The notes under the pieces were generated by a model, which saw only the letters and a program-made list of their open reading frames with translations, had not been told where the DNA came from and ran no database searches. A program made the translations under genes and the position numbers. A stretch of 64,000 nucleotides of DNA from the NCBI GenBank assembly GCA_016342355.1, contig JAEINP010000017.1:21698-85697 (forward strand), written 5' to 3'. This document shows positions 35,068-44,136 of this stretch, one piece after another (position 1 is the first letter of the stretch; every line of letters starts with the position of its first letter). This DNA is from Desulfatibacillum sp. (GTDB lineage: Bacteria; Desulfobacterota; Desulfobacteria; Desulfobacterales; Desulfatibacillaceae).

Positions 35068-35105
35068 ATGGCGCAGGACTGCGGGGCCGAAGCCCCGCAG
35101 CCATG
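35068..35105 (-). terminator. Probable terminator of the MacAB-type operon
   Basis: CTGCGGGGC pairs with GCCCCGCAG. On the minus strand the loop is the stable UUCG tetraloop, and the outer CCATGG/CCATG arms extend pairing. A run of six T comes about 13 bases past the stem on the minus strand. Gene order is convergent. Confidence 0.5.
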
Positions 35106-35117
35106 GAACCAAAAAGT

Positions 35118-36335
35118 TTATTCGTAGCGCAAAGCCTCGATGGGGTGGAGGCTGGCGGCCTTGCGGGCCGGATAAAAGCCGAAGAATACACCCACCACGG
35201 CTGTAAAAGCCACAGCCATGACGATCACGGACAGATCGGTTTTCACCGAACATCCCAAAACCTCCCCCAGGCCAAAAGCCAGGCCCAGGCCCAATATAAT
35301 TCCAAACAGACCGCCAATGAGGCTGAGAATAATGGCCTCCACAAGAAACTGGGCCAGGATGTCGCTGCCCCTGGCCCCCACAGCCATGCGGATGCCAATC
35401 TCCCGGGTGCGTTCGGTCACGGAAACCAGCATGATGTTCATGATGCCTATGCCGCCCACCAAAAGTGACACCCCGGCAATGGCGCTTAACAGGACCGTCA
35501 GGGTGCCTGTGACCTTGGAGGCCATGTCGATGATTTCGGTCTGGCTCCTCAGGCTAAAGTCGTCCTCTTCATTTGCGTGGAGTTTGTGGGTCTTTCGCAA
35601 AATGGCTGTAATTTCCTCCTTGGCGGCGTCCACCGTATCTTCTGAAACCGCGCTGGCAAGGATGACGCGCACGGTTTTTCCGTCCGACAGCCTGTATAAG
35701 GCCGTGGTGGAAGGGGTAAGAATCACGTCGTCCTGGTCGTTGCCCATGGAGCTTTGGCCCTTTTCCGCCAACACGCCGATGACCTTAAAGGGCACGTTCC
35801 GAAATCGGATTCTTGCGCCAATGGGGTTTTTATCCCCGAAAAGATTATCCACCACGGTTTGTCCCAAGACCGCCACCTTGGCCCTGATTTTCACGTCCCG
35901 CTCAGTGAAAAAGGTCCCGCTGGCCATCTCATAATTCCTGATGGACAAATATTGCGGGGACACGCCTTCCACCGAGGTGTTCCAGTTGGCGTTCCCTGCA
36001 ATGACCTGGCCCGAAACCCGGACAGACGGGGATACGGCGGCCAACGTGGCGGCTTTTTCACGCAATTCATCCACGTCGTCCATGGTGATGGTGGCCAAGG
36101 AACCTGAGCCGTGACTCACCCCGCCGGTCCGGCCGGATGAAGAGTGGACCATTATCAGGTTGGTCCCCATGGACGATACCTGGGTTGTGATATCGGCCTG
36201 GGACCCCTGGCCCAGAGCCATGAGGGAAATAACCGAGCCCACACCAATAATGACGCCCAGCATGGTCAAGAGGCTGCGCATACGGTTTTTCAGAATGCTT
36301 TGTAAAGCCACTTTGACGAACTTGAACCATTTCAT
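35118..36335 (-). CDS. MacB-like ABC exporter permease (FtsX family)
   Basis: Protein of 405 residues: N-terminal membrane helix (about 20-45: NRMRSLLTMLGVIIGVGSVI), a MacB-type periplasmic core (about 50-270), then three membrane helices of the FtsX domain (about 283-395). Unlike E. coli MacB, the ATPase is a separate gene just upstream, with start/stop overlap of four bases. In known systems this mechanotransmission transporter works with a periplasmic adaptor and TolC to expel macrolides, siderophores or lipopeptides. Substrate here is unknown. Confidence 0.92.
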   Translation of the reverse strand: MKWFKFVKVALQSILKNRMRSLLTMLGVIIGVGSVISLMALGQGSQADITTQVSSMGTNLIMVHSSSGRTGGVSHGSGSLATITMDDVDELREKAATLAAVSPSVRVSGQVIAGNANWNTSVEGVSPQYLSIRNYEMASGTFFTERDVKIRAKVAVLGQTVVDNLFGDKNPIGARIRFRNVPFKVIGVLAEKGQSSMGNDQDDVILTPSTTALYRLSDGKTVRVILASAVSEDTVDAAKEEITAILRKTHKLHANEEDDFSLRSQTEIIDMASKVTGTLTVLLSAIAGVSLLVGGIGIMNIMLVSVTERTREIGIRMAVGARGSDILAQFLVEAIILSLIGGLFGIILGLGLAFGLGEVLGCSVKTDLSVIVMAVAFTAVVGVFFGFYPARKAASLHPIEALRYE

Positions 36336-37093
36336 GAAATAGCCTCCCGGGGGCCTGATATGTTCGGGAGAGACGCCCCCCCTACCCTTCCGCCGGGATG
36401 CAAGGCCTTGCCGTTCAAATGATCTTCAATAATCCGGCCGTCCCGCATAGTGATCACCCTTTGGGCATGCTGGCCCACTTCCGGCTCATGGGTGACTATC
36501 ACGATGGTGATTCCCTGCAGGTTGAGTTCCCTGAAAAGATTCAACACGTCCAGAGTGGTTTTACTGTCCAGGTTGCCGGTGGGTTCGTCCGCCAGGATAA
36601 TGGCCGGATCATTCACCAAGGCCCTGGCAATGGCGACCCGCTGTTGTTGGCCGCCTGAAAGCTGATTGGGCTCGTGGTCCATGCGATTGCCAAGGCCTAC
36701 CCGTTCCAACGCCTCGGCAGCCCGTTTTTTGGGATTGTCTCCCTTGCGTTTGCGGCTGTAAAACAGGGGCAGTTGGACGTTTTCCAGGGCGGTTGTCCGG
36801 GGCAGGAGGTTGAATCCCTGAAACACAAACCCGATGCGCTGATTGCGGACATCCGCCAGACGGGCCTTGTCCATGCCGCTCACGTTCACCCCTTCCAGAT
36901 GGTATTCGCCTTCCGTCAGGGTATCCAGGCAGCCAAATATGTTCATGAGGGTGGATTTGCCCGATCCCGAAGTCCCCATGATGGCTACAAATTCCCCGGA
37001 TAAAATGGACAGGGACACCCCGTCCAGGGCATGCACCTTTTCTCCCCCCAGGCTGAAGATTTTTTTTGCGTCCTTAAGCAATATGGTTTCCAT
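36332..37093 (-). CDS. MacB/LolD-like ABC transporter ATPase
   Basis: Protein of 253 residues. Walker [10 protein letters not shown] (about 40-48), Q-loop [17 protein letters not shown], signature [15 protein letters not shown], Walker [16 protein letters not shown], and switch His in [11 protein letters not shown] are all intact. It drives the FtsX permease encoded immediately downstream. A C-terminal extension of about 30 residues follows the core. Confidence 0.93.
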   Translation of the reverse strand: METILLKDAKKIFSLGGEKVHALDGVSLSILSGEFVAIMGTSGSGKSTLMNIFGCLDTLTEGEYHLEGVNVSGMDKARLADVRNQRIGFVFQGFNLLPRTTALENVQLPLFYSRKRKGDNPKKRAAEALERVGLGNRMDHEPNQLSGGQQQRVAIARALVNDPAIILADEPTGNLDSKTTLDVLNLFRELNLQGITIVIVTHEPEVGQHAQRVITMRDGRIIEDHLNGKALHPGGRVGGASLPNISGPREAIS

Positions 37094-37164
37094 ACCTATT
37101 TTCCTTTATGAGCCTATCAAATACTCTTACGCTGCGAACCTTCAATACCGGGCTGCTTACCATC

Positions 37165-38352
37165 TCAGGGAGGGCCGCCGCCGCTCCGCCTCGGGGGCCT
37201 TGGCATGAGGCGGGAAAGGATTCCCGTCTTGGACTCCGCCTTTTCCTTTTTGTATCCGGTGATCACCTTGTCGCCCGCATTAATGGTCCCGGAAAGAATG
37301 ATTGTATTGGCGCCATCGCTGATACCGATCTCCACCGGAACGGTCCTGGGCCTTTCGCCATTTCGGGCCACAACAAGGGCGCTCCCTTTATTTTCCTGAT
37401 CCGCAAACTCGGATGCGGCAAAGACAAGGGCCGAGTTGGGCGCCAAAAGCGCGTCCTTTATCTGAGCGACGACAAAATCCATGGTGGCGGTCATACCCGG
37501 CAACAATTTGCCGGTATCGTTGGGGGCATCCACCACCACAGTGTAGGTCACCACGTTGGAAACCACTGTGGGGTTCAAACGGATTTGGGAGACTTCCCCC
37601 GTAAAAACCGCGTCCGGGTATGCCTGGACCGTAAAGCGCACGGGTTGCCCTTTGAGGATTTGCCCGATATCGCTTTCATCAACGTCCGCCTCTATCTGCA
37701 TTTTGGAAAGATCCTCGGCAATGAGAAACAGGGTGGGAGTGCTGTAACTGGCCGCCACGGTCTGGCCTTCCTCAATGGCCCGTTCGATAACGGTTCCGTC
37801 AATGGGAGATTTAATGACGGCGTTACCAAGATTGGTCTTTGCCCTGTCCAGGTCCGCCTGGGAGGAAAGGATCGAAGCCTCGGCCGTATCCCTGTCTGTC
37901 TCGTAGCCTAAAAACTCCTGGGCGGACAAATGGCCCTTTTCAAACAAGGGCAGGTTACGGTCATACTCTGCCTTTGCCTGCCTGAGTTTGGCTTTTGCCT
38001 GGGCCAGACCAGCTTTTGCCTGGTTGACCGACGCCACAAACAGGGAAGTGTCCAATTCCGCCAGAACCTGATCCTTTTTCACCGTATCGTTGAAATCCGC
38101 CAGCACCCGGGTGATAATGCCGGAAACCTGGGTGCCCACCTCCACCGTACCTACGGCAGCCAGGGTGCCTGTGCTGGAAACCAGGGTCTCCATATTGCCT
38201 TGGGTTACAGCCATGGTCTGAAAAGGAGAAGTTTCGGCGGTGGGTGTTTCCGTTGAATAGTAATACCGGCGGGCGCCCAATAGAATAAAAGCTATCCCGC
38301 ACACAATAAGCAGGCCCTTTAATATTTTAAACAACACTTTGAGTATTTTCAT
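37165..38352 (-). CDS. MacA/HlyD-type periplasmic adaptor
   Basis: Protein of 395 residues: N-terminal membrane anchor (about 8-27), lipoyl halves (GTVEVGTQVSGIITRVLADF; NAVIKSPIDGTVIERAIEEG) around a coiled-coil hairpin of about 70-170 rich in Lys/Ala/Gln, then beta-barrel and membrane-proximal domains. A Gly/Pro-rich tail ends the protein. It links the ABC transporter to the TolC-like protein. Its ATG overlaps the TolC stop (TAATG). The ATPase gene follows after 71 bases. Confidence 0.92.
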   Translation of the reverse strand: MKILKVLFKILKGLLIVCGIAFILLGARRYYYSTETPTAETSPFQTMAVTQGNMETLVSSTGTLAAVGTVEVGTQVSGIITRVLADFNDTVKKDQVLAELDTSLFVASVNQAKAGLAQAKAKLRQAKAEYDRNLPLFEKGHLSAQEFLGYETDRDTAEASILSSQADLDRAKTNLGNAVIKSPIDGTVIERAIEEGQTVAASYSTPTLFLIAEDLSKMQIEADVDESDIGQILKGQPVRFTVQAYPDAVFTGEVSQIRLNPTVVSNVVTYTVVVDAPNDTGKLLPGMTATMDFVVAQIKDALLAPNSALVFAASEFADQENKGSALVVARNGERPRTVPVEIGISDGANTIILSGTINAGDKVITGYKKEKAESKTGILSRLMPRPPRRSGGGPP

Positions 38353-39707
38353 TATTCTTCCTCCGATGCAAAGGCCGATGCGTCCAGGGTTCCCGTATAA
38401 AAAGCCAGGGCCAATGCCTGGACCCGCAGGTTCACATCCGCTTCGATTCGGCCATATTGGGCTTCCACATAGGTTGTGCGGGCCTGGGTGAGTTCCGTCA
38501 AAGTGGAGGCCCCCACGCTATAACGTTGGTAACTGGATTCCATGGCCTGAGCCGCATATTGCAACCGATCCCGGGTGACCTGCACCTTTTTGGCGGCGGT
38601 TTCATAGTCCGCCACGGCCTGGCCGATTTCCGCCTCCACCTGCCTTTTGAGCTTTTCCAATTGCAGTTCCGTGTTGTTCAGGCTGATGCGAGCCTTGGCC
38701 ACATTGTTTTTAGTAATATTCCGGTCAAAAATCGGGATGGCCAGGGATAAGCCTACCCGGGCGTCCATGCTTTCATCCCAGAACTGATCCTCGAAACTGT
38801 TATTCTGAAGGCTGGAATAATTTGTTCCCACCTCTCCGAATAGATCCAGGCTGGGCCAGAATCCCGCCTTGCTTTCCCGGATTTGGGCCTGGGCCGAGGA
38901 AATGGATTCCACCCGGGCCAGAATGTCAGGCCGCTGGGAAAACGCCGAATTGAGCATGGTTGGCATATCCACAGTTTCAGTGAGAACCTCCTGGCTGAGA
39001 TTGGGCGCCGTCACCTCGAAATTCGCCGTGGCAGGCATGCCGATGGCTTCCATGAGCTTTATTCGGCTCACCGAATAGTCCCTCTGGGCGGTCAGCAGCG
39101 TCAATTGGGCCGACGAAGTCTCCGCCTGCTGCTGGTAAAGATCGGTTATGGGACGGGACCCTGCATTGAAAAACGCCTGAATCTCCTCCAGTTGCCGGGT
39201 ATTTTCGTCCAGGTTGTTTTCCGCCACACCAATGCTTTCCTTGTCCGTGTACGCCTGGAAATAGGCCGCCATGGTTTGGTAAATCACACTCTGCACGGTC
39301 CGGGATTGGGTGTTTTGCTCCGCAGACAGGGAGTATTGAGATTTTTCCAAAGAGGCTTGGTCTGCATACCCGTTGAACAAATTGACATTGGTGGACAAGG
39401 CCCCGCTCAAAGATTGATAGGTATCGTCCTGGGTGGATTCCTTACGGTCCGCCGTGGTGGACCAGGACGAACTGGCCGACAGGCTGGGCAGGAAATCGTC
39501 CTTATCCTGTTTGAGAGAAATTTTTGCGCTTTTAACGCTGTTGCCCGCCAGCCCCAGGTCCTGGTTATGCTCCAGGGCCATGGACACGGCTTTTTCCATG
39601 GTCAGAATCGGGGCGTCCTGGGCAAGGGCCTGCAGGGCGCCTGAAAATAGCCCCAGGATCAGCGCCACCGCAAAAAGTAATTTGTGTCTTGTGCTACACC
39701 GTTTCAT
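38352..39707 (-). CDS. TolC-family outer membrane efflux protein
   Basis: Protein of 451 residues with a signal peptide (about 1-29, ending ALA|QD). Two OEP repeats are evident: LEHNQDLGLAGNSVKSAKIS with long helices, and a second repeat beginning near FSQRPDILARVESISSAQAQ. It is the first gene of the operon and faces the response regulator gene across a regulatory region. It forms the outer membrane channel for the MacAB-type pump. Confidence 0.92.
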   Translation of the reverse strand: MKRCSTRHKLLFAVALILGLFSGALQALAQDAPILTMEKAVSMALEHNQDLGLAGNSVKSAKISLKQDKDDFLPSLSASSSWSTTADRKESTQDDTYQSLSGALSTNVNLFNGYADQASLEKSQYSLSAEQNTQSRTVQSVIYQTMAAYFQAYTDKESIGVAENNLDENTRQLEEIQAFFNAGSRPITDLYQQQAETSSAQLTLLTAQRDYSVSRIKLMEAIGMPATANFEVTAPNLSQEVLTETVDMPTMLNSAFSQRPDILARVESISSAQAQIRESKAGFWPSLDLFGEVGTNYSSLQNNSFEDQFWDESMDARVGLSLAIPIFDRNITKNNVAKARISLNNTELQLEKLKRQVEAEIGQAVADYETAAKKVQVTRDRLQYAAQAMESSYQRYSVGASTLTELTQARTTYVEAQYGRIEADVNLRVQALALAFYTGTLDASAFASEEE

Positions 39708-39836
39708 TTTTTTGCTCCTGAATAGGGATTCCTTTTACCGCCGTTCGATCGTTCAAGGTTTTCTGTCTCCAAAGCGTGAGTCCTGTCCTTCGTTATGATC
39801 CTGGCTCCAACCATACTCCCTTTTTATGCTAAGTGC

Positions 39837-39842
39837 TGTCAA
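39837..39842 (-). promoter_or_regulatory. Possible -35 element of the tolC-macAB operon
   Basis: TTGACA on the minus strand lies 15 bases downstream of the nearer CpxR-like box. The -10 region is poor (GAGTAT at 18 bases), as expected for an activator-dependent promoter. Confidence 0.35.
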
Positions 39843-39857
39843 TTTCAGGTGAAATTT

Positions 39858-39905
39858 GGTTAAGAAATGTAAACTCATTCACCTGGTTGTTTACAATTCT
39901 TAACC
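39858..39905. promoter_or_regulatory. Two inverted CpxR-box-like elements in the divergent promoter region
   Basis: GGTTAAGAAATGTAAAC (39858-39874) and its near-exact inverse at 39889-39905 (16 of 17 bases match) are 14 bases apart. Each arm reads GTTAA-N5-GTAAA, close to the E. coli CpxR consensus GTAAA-N5-GTAAA. One arm faces the tolC-macAB operon and the other faces the regulator genes. The rest of the 343-base region has no gene. Confidence 0.75.
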
Positions 39906-40050
39906 ACATGGAGTTTGATTTCCGGCCTGAAAACATGCCATGTTTAACAAGACGTTATGCAGGCCAAAAGGGCCGACAACAAAAACCACCACCGTAGTCG
40001 CCAAACAGGCCGGTTGGGTCACATAATCTTCACGACAGGGAAAATACGGT

Positions 40051-40770
40051 ATGGACAGCCAAAAACCAATTTTGGTTATTGATGATGATGTGGAGTTATG
40101 CGAACTGCTCCAGGACTTCCTGACCCCGGAGGGTTTTACCGTGGAGCCGGTCCATGAGTCCCGCCAGGGCGTTGAACGGGCCTTGTCCGGGGATCATTCC
40201 ATGGTGGTGCTGGATGTCATGCTGCCGGGGATGAGCGGGTTTGACGTCCTCCGGCATATCCGGGTCGAAAGCAGCATCCCCATCATCATGCTGACAGCCC
40301 GGGGGGATGACGTGGACAAAATCGTGGGCCTGGAAATGGGGGCGGACGATTATTTGCCCAAACCCTTCAACCCCCGGGAACTGGTGGCCAGAATCCGGGC
40401 CATTCAAAGAAGGGCCGTCTCTTCCAACTCCCGGGAACAGACCCCGGGAGATAATAAGAAATCCCTGTCGTTGGGTAATGTTGTTTTGTGTCCCATGACC
40501 CGGGCGGTCACCCTGGATAATCAGGAAATCGCTTTAACCGCAGTGGAATTCTCCCTGCTTCACGAGCTCATGCTCAACGCGGGCGCCGTGGTCAGCCGGG
40601 ACGGCTTGGCCGAAAAGGTTCTGGGCAGAAGCCTGGCGCCCTTTGACCGAAGCATTGATGTGCATGTGGCCAGCCTTCGTAAAAAACTGGGCCATGAGTG
40701 CCGGGGCAGGGAGCGCATTCGCACAGTGCGGGGAGTGGGATATCTGTACGCCTTGCAGCCTAATGATTAA
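40051..40770 (+). CDS. CpxR-like OmpR-family response regulator
   Basis: Protein of 239 residues. The receiver domain (1-120) has the acidic pair DDD at 11-13, phospho-acceptor Asp55 (VVLDVMLPG), Thr82 and Lys104. The winged-helix domain (about 138-236) includes LTAVEFSLLHELMLNAGAVV, then RSIDVHVASLRKKLG. Its sequence pattern (SRDGLAEKVLGRSLAPFDRS) is typical of CpxR-type regulators. It lies 30 bases upstream of the kinase gene and is preceded by CpxR-like boxes, so it probably controls itself and the divergent efflux operon. Confidence 0.93.
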   Translation: MDSQKPILVIDDDVELCELLQDFLTPEGFTVEPVHESRQGVERALSGDHSMVVLDVMLPGMSGFDVLRHIRVESSIPIIMLTARGDDVDKIVGLEMGADDYLPKPFNPRELVARIRAIQRRAVSSNSREQTPGDNKKSLSLGNVVLCPMTRAVTLDNQEIALTAVEFSLLHELMLNAGAVVSRDGLAEKVLGRSLAPFDRSIDVHVASLRKKLGHECRGRERIRTVRGVGYLYALQPND

Positions 40771-40800
40771 ATAGAGCGGCATCCACCGCAGAGGAAAACC

Positions 40801-42189
40801 ATGCGAAGCCTGTTTATGAAATTGTTCCTGAGCATTTGGCTGGTCATCAACCTGTCCATGGTGTTCATGATTATCCTGGCTGTCACCTCCACTTCAGGAC
40901 CAGTATCCCGGCACAGAAAGATTGTTCGGGAACACCGGGACCTTTTGGCCTATCAGGCCATGACCATGTACGGGTATGCAGCTATGGAATTTCAGGGGGC
41001 TCTGGGAAATGAAAAGGCTCAGGGATACATAGATAAGCTATACCAGGACGTGGGAGTACGGGTGAGCGTTCTGGATCAAAATCATAAGGTGTTGCTGGGG
41101 GAGGCCCCGGCCTCCCGGGTGATGGAGCTTGTTAGACAAATCAACACGGAAAAGGTGCGTACAGCCCGCGGAGAAAAAGGGGTCTTGAACGTGGCCTGCC
41201 GCACTGTCGGACCTTCCGGGCAATCCCTTATCCTGACAGGCATGCTGCCCGGGCCGGACCCGGACACTTTTGGCCCTCATTATCCCTTTCCCCCGGATTT
41301 GTGGGAAAAATTGGCCATATCCTTTATCCTGTGCGGGCTTTTATGCCTGTGGCTCACCAGAAATATCGCCGGTCCCATTCGAAAGTTAAGGGCCGCCACA
41401 AACAAGGTGGCCGAGGGGGACCTGTCAGTTCGGGTAAGCCCGGGCCTTGGCAAACGCAAAGACGAAATCGCTGGCCTGGCCCAGGATTTCGATTATATGG
41501 CCTCCCGGGTGGAAATCCTGTTGGCTTCCCAAAAACGCTTGCTTAGGGATATTTCCCATGAGTTGCGGTCCCCCCTTGCAAGGCTGAATGTGGCCCTGGA
41601 ACTGGCAAGTCAGCACGCGGGCGAAAAAGCCGATCCCTATTTGAAAAAAATCGGATTGGAATCTCACCGCCTGAACGAACTCATCGGCCACTTGCACACC
41701 CTCACCATGATGGAAAATCAACCGGGACTGCACTTCGAAGAGGTGGATCTGGACGCCCTCCTGGCCCGCATTGTGGAGGACGCCCGTTTTGAATCCAGCC
41801 ACAAAGGGGTTTCCGTATCCCTGGATTCCCCCCATCCGGTTATTGTCGCGGGCATTCCCGAAATGCTGCATAGGGCGGTGGAAAATGTCGTGCGGAACGC
41901 CATAATTTTTACGCGGGATAAATCGGAGGTTGTGGTCAGCCTTTCCAAGGCCCCCGGCGGCATGGCTGTAATTACGGTTCAGGATCAGGGAACGGGCGTA
42001 CCGGAATCGGAGCTTTCAAATCTGGTTAAACCCTTTTACCGAGTCCAGGAAGACCGGGCGCGAAAAACCGGCGGGGCAGGGGTGGGTCTGGCTATTGCTG
42101 ATAGGGCCGTGGCGCTCCATAAAGGCCGGTTGGAAGTGGAAAACTCCCCGGAAGGCGGCTTGGTGGTCAGGATCAGGCTGCCTGTTTAA
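40801..42189 (+). CDS. CpxA-like sensor histidine kinase
   Basis: Protein of 462 residues: membrane helix 1 (about 8-30), periplasmic sensor region (31-168), helix 2 (about 170-187), HAMP (about 186-245), phospho-acceptor His253 in RDISHELRSPLARL, N-box VENVVRNAIIF, and G-boxes DQGTGVPESEL and GGAGVGLAIADRAV. It senses envelope stress in known CpxA relatives. It partners with the response regulator just upstream. A MITE-like element begins at its stop codon. Confidence 0.93.
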   Translation: MRSLFMKLFLSIWLVINLSMVFMIILAVTSTSGPVSRHRKIVREHRDLLAYQAMTMYGYAAMEFQGALGNEKAQGYIDKLYQDVGVRVSVLDQNHKVLLGEAPASRVMELVRQINTEKVRTARGEKGVLNVACRTVGPSGQSLILTGMLPGPDPDTFGPHYPFPPDLWEKLAISFILCGLLCLWLTRNIAGPIRKLRAATNKVAEGDLSVRVSPGLGKRKDEIAGLAQDFDYMASRVEILLASQKRLLRDISHELRSPLARLNVALELASQHAGEKADPYLKKIGLESHRLNELIGHLHTLTMMENQPGLHFEEVDLDALLARIVEDARFESSHKGVSVSLDSPHPVIVAGIPEMLHRAVENVVRNAIIFTRDKSEVVVSLSKAPGGMAVITVQDQGTGVPESELSNLVKPFYRVQEDRARKTGGAGVGLAIADRAVALHKGRLEVENSPEGGLVVRIRLPV

Positions 42190-42342
42190 TACCAAATTGC
42201 TATTAACTGAGTAAGTTCCACGAATTGGGGGGACACGATCTTTATCTCAACCATCTAAATTTATTAGCTATTATCGTTGCTTCAGGAGATAAGAGTCGTG
42301 TCCCCCTAATTCGAATCTACTTTTGTGAACGCAACTTGGTAT
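42189..42342. mobile_element. MITE-like element, 154 bp, with nested inverted repeats
   Basis: The outer ends ATACCAAATTGC and GCAACTTGGTAT are inverted (11 of 12). Inside, 28-base arms at 42221-42248 and 42286-42313 pair at 24 of 28 positions and contain GGGGGACACGA. There is no coding sequence. The structure fits a non-autonomous, transposase-mobilised or REP-like repeat. No target duplication is obvious. The remaining bases to 42537 hold nothing I can name. Confidence 0.65.
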
Positions 42343-42537
42343 AAGTGCTGATTCAGCGGATATTTTGCATTTAACCTGAACCCGGTCAATCTGGCGATAA
42401 ACCCTTTTGCAAGCCGATAAGCGCCTCATAAACCGGACAATGACGGCCAAATTATTCGTCGTTATCTTTCGTTTGTCTGCAAGGCCGCAAAGCGATACCC
42501 TCCGGGGGTATGGAGGCTCTCTGTTTTTGCTCTGACC

Positions 42538-43716
42538 TTATTCCGGCAAGTACTCCATCAAAAAACGCACGGCATTGCCGCCCATGACTTTGGTGATTTC
42601 GCTGTCCGAAAAACCCTGATCCATCATGGTCTGGGTGAGTATGGCCAACTCCGAAGTATCAAATTTTGTGGTCACTGTGCCGTCGAAATCCGATCCCAGA
42701 GACACATGATCCTCGCCCACCAGATCAATGGCGTAGCGGATGGATTTCACCACGCCCGCCGGGGTTGTGTCGCACACGGCCTCCCAGTAGCCGATGGCGA
42801 TGAGCCCGCCCTTTTTGGCGATTTTTTTCATGAGGGCGTCATGGAAATTACGCTTTACGGGACAGACGCCATAAACGCCGGTATGGGAAACCACAACAGG
42901 CCGCGTGGTCAATTCCAAAACATCCTCGGCCACCCGGGGAGAGGAATGGGCAAGGTCGATGATCACGCCCAGTTCGTCCAGCTTGCGCACCACATCCCGG
43001 CCAAATTGGGTGAGCCCGGCGTTGGAGGTTCCGTGAAGGGACCCTCCCAGTTCGTTGTCAAAGAAATGATGCAGGCCGATCATGCGATATCCCGCATCGT
43101 AGAGGACCTGAACGTTTTCCAGCTTACCCTCCAGGGCATGGCAACCCTCCAGACCAATGAGACTGGCCACGGGAGGCGTTTTTCCACCGGCTATGGCGAT
43201 TTTTCTTGCAACCAGGGCGTTGTCAAGATCCCCCCGGGTCAGGATAATCCGGATTTGCTCCGGCCTCTTGGCCTGAAACCTGTGCAACTTGCCAGCCTGA
43301 TAGGTGGCCCGGGCCAAAAGGCTGTCCCGGGTTTCAGAGGGCCAGCCCTGGAACCACGCCAGCTTGGTGATATTGTCCGACTCCCCGGTGTTTTCTTCAT
43401 AATTCTGGCCTGCGGGGGACTTTGTCACCACGGTGAACATCTGAATGGCCACGTTGCCTTCCACCAAGCGGGGAAAATCCACATGCCCGCTGTTGGAACG
43501 TTGGGTGAGGTTTTTTGCCCACAACAGGGAATCGCAGTGCCAGTCCGCAATAATGAGGCTGTCATGTTTCTCTTTGGCTTCCTGGCTGATGACATAAGGC
43601 TCGTGGGGCTCCACCTTGTTCAACTTTTTTCCGATAAGGCCTGCGCATCCGATATTGGAAACCGTTAAGGCCATGACCAGAATGGCTGTTAATGTTGCTT
43701 TTTGGGGATTGGACAA
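42538..43716 (-). CDS. Membrane dipeptidase (peptidase M19), lipoprotein
   Basis: Protein of 392 residues. I place the start at a TTG (43716), seven bases after a perfect AGGAGG. An upstream ATG would give 415 residues but has no ribosome binding site. The N-terminal hydrophobic segment ends in a lipobox-like SNIGC. M19 zinc motifs are visible: ADWHCDS (the His-x-Asp pair, with Cys between), LEGCHALEG, VVSHTGVYG and GSDFDGTV. It cleaves dipeptides or D-amino-acid-containing substrates in known relatives. It is divergent from the TetR gene. Confidence 0.9.
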   Translation of the reverse strand: MSNPQKATLTAILVMALTVSNIGCAGLIGKKLNKVEPHEPYVISQEAKEKHDSLIIADWHCDSLLWAKNLTQRSNSGHVDFPRLVEGNVAIQMFTVVTKSPAGQNYEENTGESDNITKLAWFQGWPSETRDSLLARATYQAGKLHRFQAKRPEQIRIILTRGDLDNALVARKIAIAGGKTPPVASLIGLEGCHALEGKLENVQVLYDAGYRMIGLHHFFDNELGGSLHGTSNAGLTQFGRDVVRKLDELGVIIDLAHSSPRVAEDVLELTTRPVVVSHTGVYGVCPVKRNFHDALMKKIAKKGGLIAIGYWEAVCDTTPAGVVKSIRYAIDLVGEDHVSLGSDFDGTVTTKFDTSELAILTQTMMDQGFSDSEITKVMGGNAVRFLMEYLPE

Positions 43717-44037
43717 AATGGTTCCTCCTGTGGGGTTGGTGGGTATGTTTGTTGCAAATACAGTTTCCGGAAATGTTTTAAACAACGCCTATTGGCAACT
43801 GGCCAGCAGATCCCACATGACCGCGCCGACCAATAAAAGGCCTGTCCGCAAGAAAGGATGGCTCCTTAAACTGCATAGATTGATTAAATGGGCCGGTCAA
43901 CTTTTTATTTTAATCCAAATAGGATCGCATGTCTTGTTTTATGATGCCTGTTTTGAATTGTGTTTTTGAGCGATCCGGGTTGTGGCCCTGCTGGGTGGTC
44001 ACGCCGGGCCTGCCTTCTATATCGCAGAATATTCCCC

Positions 44038-44066
44038 TTGACTAATGAGGCGAAATTCTATTTAAT
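44038..44066 (+). promoter_or_regulatory. Sigma70-like promoter of the TetR-RND operon
   Basis: TTGACT (44038-44043) and TTTAAT (44061-44066) are 17 bases apart, with the operator palindromes starting at the last base of the -10. Confidence 0.65.
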
Positions 44067-44098
44067 GAATTTGTATTCATATTTTGAAGATGTATTCA
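44066..44098. promoter_or_regulatory. Two 14-bp operator palindromes of the TetR regulator
   Basis: TGAAT-N4-ATTCA at 44066-44079 and TGAAG-N4-ATTCA at 44085-44098 are 19 bases centre to centre. They cover the expected transcription start of the TetR-RND operon. This is the usual layout for AcrR/TtgR-type autorepression. Confidence 0.7.
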
Positions 44099-44136
44099 CT
44101 ACCCATAACATATTGAATCGGACATGAGACCCAACC

